A stretch of 64,000 bases of DNA, from positions 3,469 to 67,468 of the forward strand of contig NMRB01000312.1 in assembly GCA_002633025.1 (NCBI GenBank), read 5' to 3'. The notes under the pieces are model-generated. The model had not been told where the DNA came from, ran no database searches, and saw nothing but the letters and a program-made list of their open reading frames with translations. Position 1 is the stretch's first letter. Each line of letters starts with the position of its first letter. Origin of the DNA: Notospermus geniculatus (taxonomy: Eukaryota > Nemertea > Pilidiophora > Heteronemertea > Lineidae). Made by a program: the position numbers and the translations under genes. This document shows positions 11,301 through 26,300 of the stretch, piece by piece.

Positions 11301-14300
11301 AAGTGTTGCCGGCAAAAGCACAAATCTCATTAATCCTGCTCTTATGAAATTGGTACTGCAAAGAGTCTACGACAACTCACCAAATGCAGCCTGAAGCATT
11401 TTGCTATCCAACAACTGTCGATCTAAGTTCACCCATGAAGCTGGCCAACAAGTGATATCACTGGCCTTAGCAATGTCCTCACTGATCTCCAGAGAAATTA
11501 TCAATCATATTGACACTCTCGATGTGATTTTATCATTTCAATTCACATTGCTTTCACAGGAGACCACTTTCTAACTACAGAGGGCAGTGATTTATCAAGT
11601 ATTTCATTGTACGAACAGTCATATTTAGTAGTTGGGAGTAACAATTTAGTAAATGGTGCTATTCAACTTGAGTAAAATATAGGTCCCAGACTGTGTGTGA
11701 TGTTCTGAATAGATCCACGTATGAATTCAGAGAATGGCTGATAGTGACTGATCATTCTGACATTGCTGTCAATACCAGTGACATACTAACAAAATGTTTT
11801 TGTCCATTTCAAAAGATCCCGGTTGGAAAACTAGTTCCTATTTCTTCAAATCAAAAGTACAGGCAACAAAAACCATCCAATCAGCAAATATTGAGATGAC
11901 AAAAAGAAGCACCGAGTTTTATCGAATCCAGCCCATTTGATGATCATGCCCAGGTCTGTCCATAGAGTTGCTCGATCCATAGTACCAGGACACTTCCACG
12001 CTCAAATGGGAGGTGATCATTTAAACAGCATACAACTAAAACATTTACATCTATGGGCAAGTTTTAGACCATTCTGAAGTGTGTTTGCAATTGGTACAAA
12101 ATCCCACACAAAGGCGAGTGAAAGTAATTTTTTTTAATTCTGCAAATAATCATTGGGAAATTTATGGAAATCCAGTCTAACACCAATTGTACACAAACAT
12201 GGATTAACATGATCATAATTTCGGGGTCCATCTCATGATTTATAATTTTCCATCTATGACTCCTCCTCTATGTGAAACTCTTTCCTTGGTGAAAAAAATT
12301 TGAGATGGTCCCTAAACTCCTGGAGGCACACACACTTTTTTTATGAATTCAAATACATTTGTACGAAAATGGCAATTCTTGCTTGGGAAATTGTCCTTGA
12401 TAGTTGTAAGGAAAATATCCAAAATATTAATCTGTAGTGTCAACTTCTCATTTAAACAACAATGTGAATCAGCTCAGAATGGTAGCTGCTTATTATCCTT
12501 TTGATATAAACCCTCTTTTTTCACAATATCCAACTGTAGCAACAACCCAAATCTACACAGGTTTGATGCAATGGAAATGTAAATAACGAAAGTTGAAGTG
12601 TGGCTTTCTTGGGCCAAGACAGCTATCACCAACAAAAAGAAAATTTTAGCTCACCCTGAGTATTTCCTGCTGCTGTTCTGCCTCCAAGCATATACTGCGC
12701 CATCTTTCTGTCACTGTCCTTGTTAACCGATCGAGCTGATCACGACACATTGGGGTTGCGATGCGTTGGAGTTCTTGGCTCTTAGAATTCACATCATCGA
12801 TGAGAGCTTGTTTGGGGTTGAGATCGTAGATGCATTCCTGGAAAGCAGCGAAAAACAGAATTATACCAAGATACCAGTGAAGAGGTAGTGCCTCTTTTGT
12901 CTCCTCATGACCTGCTTTAGATCTGTGATGGAAAAATAAAACTTTTATATCAAGTGAGTCTCTCCACCCCATTTTTTTCAACACTTACCATGACTTCACT
13001 CAACTGTTGATGAGCACAACTAAGGCTAGTCACCGGGGTAATATCCACTCTTCCCCAACGGATCTCTGCCATCTCAATCAGATCACTAGCTTCCTGAAGT
13101 GCCACTTTGTATTCAGAATATAATGCAATATTGTACTCAAGCATATCCTTCCTTCTTGCACCGGTTGCCAGGACTCTAGTCACACGTGTGTTCAAATGCG
13201 TGACCATTTCCCTCAGGGTTGTCTTGTCATTTGTGTCTAAGGTAGGACTGATCTTTTCTGAGATGTGGAGCAGTTGCTCAAGGCGTGTTCCATCCTCACA
13301 GAAGATGGCCTAGAGAAAAGGAAGGAAGAAAGAAATTACCTACAGGGAATATTCAAATCTTTACATAATAACATGCAGATGGTACTGTTGGAAGCTGAGA
13401 AATTAACAGCATGGTACATGTATCAGGAGATCCCAAGTGCAGTACAACCTTTCGTATTATAGAATTTTCTATATCAAATGTGACCCGGCACAACAAAATG
13501 AGTCAGAATGCACACAGAAGAAGAACGAAGATGACACCAGACAACAATTACAGAAATCAACAAAGTCAAATTTCACAATGGGCAGACAATCCTGAAATCA
13601 ACAAACCATTGGTATCACCTTGGACATGTTGGGTTTTCTTCAGCGCACATTCCGACTCATTTTGTTGTGACAAATGCTTCCCTACGACATGTATGAAATC
13701 CTACCTCATGCTCATCCAAATCTTTCCGTGCATTTTCAAAGTCAACCCCAGCATCTGCTGCTTTCAATACAGTATCTGTATCCTTCAGCCACTCATTCAA
13801 ACAGTGAAACAGTTCATCAAACTCCACTCGCGCATCTCGGTCAGATTCAAGGTTGGTTGTTCTTTTGTGTAACATTGCCTGAAAACAAAAAGAACAGAAG
13901 CAACCTGAATTTTGGTTAAATCTGACTTGTGTGTATGAGCTTGATCACATCTGACTACTGTTTTGAGCTTGATCAAGACAAAGAATCAGACACATTAGCC
14001 CTTGATCACACCTGACTACTGTTTTGAGCTTGATCAAGATAAAGAATCAGACACATTCGCCCTTGATCCATCTGACTACTGTTTTGAGATTGATCAAGAC
14101 GAAGAATCAGGCACATTCACCGTTGATCACATCTGACTAGTGTTTTGAGCTTGATCAAGACCAAGAATCAGACACATTCACCCATGATCACATCTGCCTA
14201 CTGTTTTGAGCCTGATCAAGACAAAGAATCAGATACATTTGCCCATGATCACATTTGACTGCTGTTTTGAACTTGATCAAGACAAAGAATCGGGTACTTT

Positions 14301-17300
14301 CAACCGTGATGACATCTGACTTGCATACAGTTCTACTGAGATGTCGAGTTCAAGTCAAACCTACCTTGATCACATCTGACTTTTGTGCTACCAACTCTAT
14401 CTTGTCTCTCATCGAGTTTGGCATTGTTTCTTCCATTTCCTCGAACTGCACCTGTTGTTCAATGATCTTACTCTGAATCTCTTCAATATGATCATTAATT
14501 TCTTGACAAAAAGCCTGAAAATAAGTGAGACTGCCATGAACTTTGTCACTGAAGATGAGAATTCAAAAGGAAGGAATTTTAGCACCCTCAATGTACATGG
14601 TACCGGTTTTCACTTGAAGTGCTCATCCCTCAGTACTGAGCAGCAGTCTCAGCAACACTGACAATTTGGTGACTATAGCACAAATTTGATATTGCCATTA
14701 ATGGGAGACTTTCCTGCTGTTAGAGGCCATCACTGGTTAGCGGTCCTAGAGCGTCATGAAATTTAACGTCACAGAGAAGAAGTGCACGCCAAACGTCATC
14801 CATAATGACGTGCACGCCATGATTTACGTCTGTGACGTCAAATTTTATGACGTTCTAGGACTGCTAACAGGTGGCCTCTAATGGCAGTAAAGTCTCCCAT
14901 TCATAATGGAACACAGAGTAGATGGTCCTAGGGGTGAAAGGGTGGAAGGGTTTTTTTTCACATCACCGAACTTACTGCATGTTTCCTTATCTCTCTTTCG
15001 ATTATCCCAGCATCCAGAGGCAGGGCTTTCTCCATCTGTATCTCATGTTCTTTGACACCTAACCAGATTAACGCCTCATCAACCTGCTGAAGGAAAGCCT
15101 CCCGATGACCCAACACCTGCTGGTAACTACGCAACTTCTTCTGCACATCTTGTCTCAAATGCTGGATCCGCATCTTTAAGCTATGCACATCGTTGCTGAT
15201 AGCTCGTTTATCTGATGGGGCACCTTCTATTGCCACTTGTTGTCCTCTGTCACTGAGGGCATGGAGGTCATGGTCAATGGATTGGAACCTTTCGAACATT
15301 AACTGAAAACGGCAAGGGTAGACATTTGTAAATGGATTACCGACGACTGGCAGGCACTGTACCAGTCGGGCAAGGATCCTTGACTGACCAACATGGCCCA
15401 TGTGCTTATGCCACTCTGCCGGTCGACGTAGTTGCAAATGCTTGTTTGGTTGGCAAACGGTCGATCAAGGATCATTGCCTGAACATGTACTGAGTCATAT
15501 TTCTGAAACGATCACACAAAACAATTGGACAATGCCACAGTTATCATGGAGGTAACCAAGCTCGATATGAATTTCAGAAATAGTACAAATCCAAGTTTTC
15601 ACACAGTAACATCACTAAAACCCACCTTGTATTGTTGTAACTTAATCTCAAGTGATGTTCTGCTTCTTTCAGTTTCATTTATTTCCTCCTCTAACTGTGT
15701 CACCAATGTCACCAACTCTGAATACTGACTACGAAACTGTTGTCTCAATTTCAACCCTGAGTTTGCTTTCTGACACAGAAGCTCCAACTGCTGTTTCATG
15801 TCAACATAATCCTGATGAAGTTTGTCGATTTCATTGAGCATTGGTTCCTGAGATGAGGTAGGAAATTCACTTGTCGGTTTCACAACCTTGTAGATTTCAG
15901 TTTGGTAGTCATGTAGTCTTGATTGAATGCTCTGAAATACATGTAAATGTGCTCTGAAATTCATGTAAATGTGCTCTGAAATACATGTAAATGTGCTCTG
16001 AAATACATGTAAATGAAATGGTCAAGATCACTGCAACCACTATGGAGAGCAATTCCTGGGTAATTATGCCTCAATGTGCATAAATGTGACCCTCCACAGC
16101 AAAACCAGTCGCATGTCGCTCTTAGCTTGGCAGGTTGAGACCAAACGTTTGTCAGTTTCAATATTGTCTGTCTGTTATGAAATCTGAAATAATCTATTTC
16201 TTCCATTCTCTCCTGGTGTCATCTTAGTTCGTTGCGGCTCACCTTCTGAGCGACATGTGACTGGTTTTGCTGTGGAGGGTCACAAGTGGGTACTTTACTA
16301 GAATCATGAAAGTCTCACCTCAAAATTATCCAGCCTAATCTGAGCTTCCTCAACTTTGTATCCGCATGGAATGTTTAACTTCTTCATATCATCTCTGATG
16401 GAGCGAAGCCACTTTCGACAGCTTTCCACACTGTATTCATACTGCTCTCTGCAGGCAACTCCATCTTCCAGCTGTTGCAGACGAGATGCAAGTTGGGTTA
16501 ATGACCTGTGGTAGAAAATGCAAAATACACTATTACCCAAATGACAAAGAGATGATAAACAGGAAGTCAATTTCCTGAATCTTAGCAAATCTTCGACCCC
16601 AACCGGGGTCTTCTTCAGGCTGGCACTTTCAAGTTGAGCTACCAGAAGTGTAATGAGCTGGATCCCAACCCAAATGACAAACATGATTGATTGTGAAAAT
16701 TTGATTTTGACAGAGGTGTGGTCGTTCTGAACTATGAGAAGACCAATGGATGGGGATTATGCATATGGGCGGCACAGCCACTGTCAACATAACTGCTGAA
16801 CCTCACTTCGAACCTAGTCATACCTATCAAACTCTATCCTGATATCTGTCACCTCTTCTTCCAGGATCAACCTGTCATCTTTACCTAGATCTTCCCTGAA
16901 CACACTGGCGGAACTCTCAATATCTAGAAGAACAGGTTCAAGGGCCTTTCCCGACTTGCAGGAAATCTGAAAGGATAATGAATTCTGTTAAGCTGAGTTC
17001 CAGTGCAAATTTTTCGTGTATTGAATATGTAGTATGATAGGATCTTGGCTCAATTAGGAATGCTCCTTAGGTTTGTGCAGCAGCAATCGAAGAGCCCTTT
17101 AATCCAAATTGATTGATTGAACACCAACCTTATGCCTAATCACTTGTTCTCTAAGAACTCCAATTGGTTCTAGGATGTCGATTTCTTTGTGCAGTATCAC
17201 AGCTGTCTCCCTAAACCACTGTTTGATCTTGTCAACATCAGCTTCGAACTGTTTCCTTGACTGGCACAGATCCTTCAGTTTGTTGACAACCTCTAGTGGC

Positions 17301-20300
17301 TTGCCCTTCAGCCGGAAGTATCTGTCCTCTGCATCTAAAAGGGATAAATAAAGACATTATGTTTCTGGGTAAATAAGGGCACAACACAACAGAAAATCTC
17401 TGAGGTCAGTGGAGGGTGCTCAGTTTTAATTAAGCATCTGGTTGCTACTTGATATACAAATGAAAATTGTTTTACCATACAAGGGTAAAACAGGTACACT
17501 TGTTGAAGCCTAGGAACAATTTTTCTTGCAATTGAAATTCTGAAATTTGGGGCAAATCATTGAAGTTCACCACAGATTTCAATGTTTCTAGCACAGTGCG
17601 CCCCCTCTTTTCCGAAATCATGGATCCGCCCCTGATTGACCCAACCAACTCAGAGGTCCTGATGTTCCCACTAACCAAACCAAACCTACCACTGATGAGC
17701 TTTCTGATTTCTCTCTGTCCATCTTGTGTCGTCTTATCCCTCATGGCATGTCCCTGTGACTTCAGCGTGTCGAAGTTGACTTCATACAGTTTAATCTCAA
17801 GTGCAAGGGACTGCAAATGATTTGGCGTATCTTTTATTAGCCTGTCATCACTGACTGACAGCAAAATACATAGCAACTAAGCACAACACTGATTCTTCTT
17901 AATAATCATCATCATACATGTAGGAGCATCATGTAGGGCCTAGTGGTACATCTGCGTCTTTTGACCCAAACACCATACACTCAGGCACCCTTTTCAAACT
18001 AGTATGAAGACACAATGCCTTAGTGCTTTTCCTCTAAAGTCTGGCAACATCTATCTTCGACCTAATGGAATGCGGAAGTCATGTAATGTGACAGAGCTTT
18101 GCGGTTTATAATCATGCCTGTCGATCACTTGTGGTCGTTGCCCGATTGTTCGTGTTGTGCACTGGTCATTCAATAGCCGCGTGTGATTAAAGGTCCGTGG
18201 AAAATCCAACGATCAATTTCCTGGCTTCCGCATTCCATTAGGTCAAAGATAGATGTTGCCAGACTTTACCAACCTGAAATTTTTCAATCTGTTTTTCAAC
18301 AGCAGCTGCCTTTAACAGTGATGTCTCCATTGTGAACATGTCTTCTTTCCCTGAACACCAATCCTGCATCTGCGTCAGGTGAGTGTGGAAGTCGTGGCAC
18401 AATTTTAACAAGGCCTCAAGTTCATGGTCCACCTCCCTTGCTCGAAGACATAACTTCTGGTGCTTGTCCTGAACTTCATAAGCCATTTTCTCCAGATGAA
18501 TTCGCTGTTTTTTGCTCAGATTGGGGATTAGACCTGTACATTTCTCTGTCAATATATTCAGCAGTCCCTGCTTGTCATCAATTTGCTGGCAAAGTATCTG
18601 AAATGAAATGAAAACAGTTTGCAAAAGAGCAGCAGTGATCTCATTGAGTGCTCAGGCTTTTCCTATGGCCTCCAGCCAAGAGCCCAAATTGTATTTTCTG
18701 AAGCCAGAATTTTGTGATACATGAAAAGGAGATCCTTGTAGCGGGCCAGGTATAACACAACAAAGCTTCACTCAAAGAACAAATGTGACCTTCCACAGCA
18801 AAACCAGGCGCATGTTGCTGAGAAGGTGAGCCTCACCAAACCAAGATGACACCAGGAGAGAATGGAAGAAACAGATCATTTCAGATTTCATAATAGAGAC
18901 AATAGTGAAACTGACAAAAAGTTTGGTCTCAAATGATTACTTGTTCACATCCGGTGAATAAAGAAGTACCTTGTGATCATCAGAGAAAGCTTTCCTTTCC
19001 GAGACGCGATGGCCAAGTGAAGGGTAGCCATCCAACTTTTCCTTCATCTCCCCTATCCAACCAAGGTACTTGTCAAGCTCTCCAGTGATGCTGGTGTAAT
19101 CACTGACCAGTAATTCCAACTCAAGTGTCCTCTGCTGTATTGCTGCCTGGACCTCTTGGTACTTCTTTTCTGTCTCACTACAGAATGAAAGTGGATGGTG
19201 GACCAAATTTTTTAAATGAAGCATTTTAACAACAGCAATGTACATGTATCTCCCACATCAGCAGCATCTTTGCCCTTTCCCTCCCACAGCCAATAACAGA
19301 AGGGTCTGTTCATTAGGTTTCATGGCCCGGAGGGTTTGTTGGTAAGAATGTATCCAACAATTCATTCTCGTCCTGCAGCCACTACTGACAAGTTTCGCCC
19401 AAAGTTGCAAGATGGCAGCACTTTTTTCCCCACGACTGGGTGTTGGACGTTCCAAACTAAGTAGGCCTATTCCATTGGCATTATTCTCCTCATAGCCAGG
19501 TATGCCTGACAATGATAATTGGTTGCCTGGTCATACCAGGTATGATCACTGAAGGCTGTTTATGGGAACCACTCTGCAGAAGCAATACTTTACAAATGTA
19601 GGCCGGGTTTAAGTAGAGCTATACAGTATATGGACACGCTGGCAAACAATGGCCTAACAAAGGGTTCATGACCATAAAATCTTTGTTCGTCTGTGTGTCT
19701 GTATACCGTATATCTCTATGTAAACTCGGCCTTAGCTCACCTGAGATGATCAAGGACAAGCTCCTGGTCATGTTGTCCAATGACCTCCAGCACAAGAGAC
19801 GCAGCATGTTTCAGCTCCACAATCTTCTTGGACACCTTCTCAGATTCCAAAGAGAGCTCCTTCAGAAAAGATAGCCAACAGAATGTAGAATCTGCTCAAG
19901 AAGATCTCTCTGGTCCCATTTACATGTAGTTCTAAAGATTCCATCGACTTGAAGGAATGCAATGTTTGGGTGCTTCTAAAGGTAATCATTGTAGGCCTGT
20001 TGAAGGAATGTTCTCTATCTAGTTTTCAACAATTTCATCTTGCAACACAACTTAGGCTAAATTCAGTGGGATCCACCACCAATGCAACAGGCTAAGATCA
20101 TCACCTAGGAAGGTCATCATGCAAGACCTATGTGTCTTTTCCCATACACTGACAATAAAAGCAACAATAAGCAACATGCAACGGAAGCTAGACAAAAATA
20201 ATGGCAACTTAACAGAAATAGATTGCATACACTTTTACAATATTGATTACAAATTTCATTGAGCGCTGTGACTCATTCGCTTTTGTTGCAGAGGATAAAT

Positions 20301-23300
20301 TTTACTTTAGAGCTTGTTTGTCCAAGTCTTGAAAGCTCGTTTGAATGTCAGCTTTGCGATTTTTAAGTTCCAAAGGACCAGCTTAGCTTCAGCAGCAGTA
20401 GTGCCCTCGTCATTCAATCTTATGTTGTTCCTTTGTAGGCTATTATCAAGCACACCATCAGCAGTGTAATCACCAGCCGCTTGATCATCACCATCAACGT
20501 TGTCATCATCATCATATGAATCAGTCATTTACATACCTGACTCCAACATCAACATGTACGTGTACCGGTACTTGCATGAAAGTGAAAACAATTGCTGTTC
20601 CACAGACCAAGAAATGACTCATTGGCCTTTTGATATAGGCATACTTACAGGCGGAGGTTGACGAGGGACGGGCCCCTTTAAACGAAGAAGAGCTGATCAT
20701 GGTGCACCCAACGGCCAAACAGATGCAGAAGGTTTTCTCAATATAGAGACCCTCACATAAACAAGGGGCATCCAGGAAGGTGGATGTTGATTACATACAG
20801 GAAGTTCACAGTTTATTGGTCTTCCCTGGAAATTTTCTAAGTCCAAAAACGAGGCCCACAAAGGGAGGGCTAGGATGAATGGTATAAAAGTCAGATCACT
20901 TTCGTGGCAAGTGCACTATGGATTGATTTTGGGAGGGATCAATTGTAATAGACCCCTACTGATCAATTTCACAAAGGCTGGCCAGGGGTAACTCATGGTT
21001 CCCAAATGCATCACATTTTGTGGTTTGGACTTGGTCATTTCGTTGTTTGATGCAACGTCCTCAAGATCAACCATTAATTACCCCTGGCTGGCCTTTGTGA
21101 AATTGATCAGTAGGGGCCTATTACAATTGATCCCTCCCAAAATCAATCCATACTGCACTTGGCCGAGAACTTGCCACGAAATTGATCTGACTTTTATACC
21201 ATTCATACATTGTACAAGGCCTCCCTTTGTGGCCTAGTTTTTGGACTTAGAAAATTTCCCGGGAAGACCAATAAACTGTGAACTTGGGGAATGTATCATC
21301 AATCCAGGGTTCAACATGCCATACTTGAACATGAGCCTTCTTTGCACTTCTCTAAAGTTCTCTTACTTTCATACTTGATCTCCGTCCTCAAAGCAACAAC
21401 TAGGGTCATTGAACTAAATATTTATAAAAATCCAAGGATATCTTTAATTGCCAAATCCATCCAAATAACAGGATTAGTCCATCTGGATCAAACATAACTG
21501 AAATCGTCTATTTTTGTACATGGATTGCCAAATTTTACAATAAAGAAGATATGCACCACTGTTGCTGTCGATTGGATCGAGAAAGTGGTAGCATATATAT
21601 TGACGTTAGACCTCACTGTAGATATATTCGCACAGACGATGGAGACACTTTTCAACCAGCAAATGGTAGCACCTTGGCAAACTTTGTATTGTGAGGATCA
21701 CGCAAGTGCTGAATGAGCTGATGCTTGCTGAGTAGCGGAGTGGGGAATAATTTGAAGTACCTTCCACACTCCATTTGCAGTGTATACTCCCCTTCACAGA
21801 GCTAAAAACCTGCTAATGGTAGTTGGTACCAACCTTCCTCCCTAAGCTGTTCCATTAGCGGGGTATACTCCCCTTCACAGAGCTACTTCTCTTCAATTAC
21901 AACTTTATTCTCTGACCACCAGATTTCTCTACCGTCTGCAACCAAAAGGTGATGTTTTGTTCATGATCCTAGAAATCAAATCATGTGCAGTTATCACAAT
22001 CCTTTTGATCTAGTTTCACAAGGAATTCAGTGACAGATTGATTGCTTCTTGACCAGGGGTTGTGACATCGCTATGTCTTCTGACTTTCCTCCAGTGGCGG
22101 AGTCTTATGAGGTAACCACCCATGGGGTTCCAGTGACCTTCGCGGGAAGCGAATGGGCCAATGAAAAATACGAAGTCATAACACATCCATAACACAACCA
22201 ATCCTCAACCATGTGCCACATTCATTCAAAACATACAGTCAAGAAGAAAACTCACAAAGAACTTCAACATCTTCCTAAAGTATTTTATTCTGATAAAAAA
22301 AGGCACTCCCGACATAAATGAAATAAGTCATAAGCTATCTACATATATACTAAGTTCATTTGGTACATACATCATAAGCCAGGGAATGTTCAAGCCAAAG
22401 TACATTTTGTATCCTTTAACTTTCTGTCATCCAAACCTGACTGGAAATACATGCATTTTCCACAAGACAATTCTATGGTACATGTACATTTAGAACAAAC
22501 AAATGAAAAACTCATCCGCAGTATAAAACTCTTCCAAACCAGCACTACTCAGCTAGGCCTACATTGATTGAAATGAACTGTGAAAATGGAATGCAAAAGA
22601 CCTTTCTCAAATTGACGTAAACGACAAAGATCTGCGCACTTCCACCAAAATCTCAACCACAACCTCAACAACTGACTGACATAACACAGACAACCCCATG
22701 ACAGTGATGTCAAAGACACTGCATCAGACTTGACCATTGCTGAATCATGGATGGCATCATGTCAGCCGGTTTCAGATCGAGGTTCTGGTTGAGACTTCGG
22801 CGGAGGTGCGCAGATCTGCGAATTCGAGAATTCGTCTATTGAGAACTTCCCAAGAAATAGAGTTCATTTTATCCAATAATTGCAATAATTTTCCTCCTTA
22901 TCAAAGGGAGAATTCCTTTCAAGAACTCCCAGCTTCCTTCAAGTGAAAGTGCATTGTGTGCATGAACCAGGGACAAGGTTTGATACTGAGAGGGTACAAG
23001 CCTATTATACACGATGTAGAAAAAATGTACATAAATATATGACTTTGACAATAAAAATAAAGAATTTCAATTAACCACTCACTATACAATGATGGGGCAC
23101 TGGTCTGGCTTAAAGATACAGCGCATCTAATTTCATATGGATGGGTTGTGATTATGTGAATGATGTCATAGACAATGGCTTTAATATATCTGTCAATCAA
23201 AGCAAAAAATATTGAAATCTATGAAGCATTTAATTCCAAGACCGCATGTAGCACTCATCTATGGTATATCCGACTAGGACTGCATGATCTCGATCTATCA

Positions 23301-26300
23301 TAAGTAAAAGAGGACGGCTCTTCATCTGTATCACACAGGAAACTCGTATCTTATATTCTGGCTATAACTAATAAGTTTTTATATTACCTATGATCAAGAA
23401 TATATAAGTACTAAGAATGTACAACTCCAAATATGTGCCAAAAGTGAGTCTACTAATTTGCCTCTGGTGACCATGTAACTGAAGGGATCTTAATTTGTGA
23501 AGGATTATTGTGTAGGGAAGATCATTACGAACAAAATGACACCTCCCGCAGTTGAATGCACTCAGAAATAACCGAGCTACAGAGCAGTTTTGAATGGACC
23601 ATATTTTCAACAAATTGATATCGTACTTGATCTCTGGGTCGGGCACTCTGACCTAAACAACAAATCCATGGTTTCACCAAAATCAAAAAAATTTTGTATG
23701 CCAGTAATATGCCTGTAACTTTACATAAGAATATTGACGTTATTCTAAATAATACAATTCAGTCAACAACCCTTAAATCTAGACATTGGTTATTTAATTA
23801 GAAGGCCTATAATTACCGTACGCCCTCTATTATCAGAAAAAGTAACTTAATGCCCACTCTTTTGATTGATTACCGAGTTGTACATTCTTGGTACTTATAT
23901 ATTCTTGCTATGATTAAAGAACTGTTTTGTATATGATACACTATTTTAAAGCCTCTAAACTAAACCACAAGGCTTTAGCAAAAGTACTTCAGAGCAAAAG
24001 TAAATAAGCATAATCAATAATGATTGGACGGAATCAGAAAGGGTCAAAAAATAATTTTCTAAAAAAATATCAAGAGCACAAAAATCTAAAAAGCTATTTG
24101 TAAATACCAGTACGAACATCGCTAACTTCATGAAACCCAACCAGTGCCCCTTCAGAAGTGACACTTATCTGTACAAAATATATATTCACAGCACTCACAT
24201 CTTCCTTCACACTCAAGTCATTATCTGCAGAGCTGGGGTGTATGGAAGAGATAAAAGAGTGTACCAATTAGATCTATTTGAATTTAGTCCTTTTAGTCTG
24301 TACAGAGGACGTGCAGCGACGATTATGACGAGATGCCGCCATGTTGGACGGCACGTCCAACGCATTCGTAGTGTCAGATGACGTCCAACATGGCTGACGT
24401 GCGAATTATGACGTCACTCATGACGTCACTTGCACATCCTCTATACCAACATCAACTGCCTGTGCATGCTTTCCATATTCTCAAGACCAAGAGCGAACAA
24501 AATGTGCCATGTTTTAGATATTGGCAGGGTGAGGAGAGTCCACACCCCAGTTCCAAATAATCACTTGAGCAGATCGTGATAAAATCTACAAAACATGTAG
24601 AACATATCAGCAGTGTATATATCTATACATTTACTAATTAATAGCTATTTAATAAATAATCATTGATTTTGGCATCTAGATTGTTGAGAAATAAATAATC
24701 TTTTACTACATGCCTATGATTTGTCGATATGTATAATCTGATATTCAAAATCTTATATATTGGTGCAATTTTATCAGATAATCTGATCGAAAATAAACTA
24801 GTGAAATTTGTGTCCATGGACGGTTCTGACTGCAAAACATACAAAAATTTCATTTGTAGTGACCTCTAGTGGTATCCATACCAACTACGTATACAATTTT
24901 TTATTGGCACCCTTGTGTAAATCTTGCTTATAGAACACTCAGTGCGGCCATTGATTTGTGCAACAATTACTATTTTGAATTGACAGTCTCCTTCAATTCC
25001 AATTGACACGACAGTTCAAACACTTCAGGAGATAATACTCATCTTCAAAATATCGTTCTTGAGTGCATGTCACATGGTGTTCATTATGCTAGGTTTGGAT
25101 ATGCAGACTGGATTTTTCACGGTATTAATACTGTGATTTCCAATTAAAATTATACAAAAGTTTGAATAACCACCAATTAGGATTTCCACGACAACACCTA
25201 GATTTGGAAGACTCAACTTCTATTATATCAATATATATGTATTTCGCAAGTGACTGATTCATGTAGGCCGACCTGAACAATGACCTTGGCCTATGACTAC
25301 ACAGTGTTGGTGACATGGCAGGTGTCCTATTTGAGACCCTCCTAATACATCTTCACCAACGTCCTTTGTCAACTCCTCATATCACTGATACCACTTCCAA
25401 ATACCTACCCTCTGGGCTTCCATGGTTCCATCAGAAGATCATGCATTTCGTCAGAGGACTTTTGGCTGCACAATCAACAAACAATTCTTACTACTTATAC
25501 ACTTATTCACAAAAAAGACTTTGAAACTACTTGAAGGCAATCACATCACAACAACTATCACATTTTGCTTGCTTAGAATCTCAAAACTTATCAATCGATG
25601 TTCATGTACATAAAAATATAAACAAATACTAATATTTGAAACCTGAAGAGATGAGGACCATTTCCTTTCCAGTCCGATACGTTAAGTCTTTTGTACCATG
25701 GAGAACAACAAACTCCAGTGTACATGGGGCGGTCATAGGAATGTGATCCGGTCCCCTTTTAAATGAGATCGCGTCCTTTAATCCCAAAGCATATATCGTG
25801 AGTGATCCAAGAGGGTACTCCTTTGTTTTCTGTTTGTTTGGTGTTGCTGACGGCTGTGTCACTGCCACATATCTTGCCGTTGCGTCAGATTCAGCTATCA
25901 TTTATCCTTGCACTGCACAGACTGTCCCATAAAAAAAGGTTTCCCGACTTGGTAAAGGAAAGACTATTGCAATTTCTTGACCGCACAGAAACAATTGTAG
26001 CCCTTAGTGATTCTGTGCACTCAAGTCAGAGTAAACATTCTTTCATTTACCAATACACTGTTGATTTCAACTCTGTCGCAGTTGATTTTGTCAATTTCAC
26101 CAGACCCAATCTGTATGCCAGGGGAGACAGCTACAAATTGAGATTACAGCAAGTGAACTGACTTGATCCCAAGTGTTTTGACAAGGATACATGCTTCCAC
26201 AGAAGCATCTTTCCAAAATGCATTGATTCTGATATCCAGCTTTGAAAAAAGCTTGTTTCAATGGGGAAGGTTTCTTGAATCTCCATATTTTGATCACTCA

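Noticed and set aside
13925-14340. CRISPR-like array
   Set aside because: Whole 61-bp units repeat with no unique spacers, in a eukaryotic intron.
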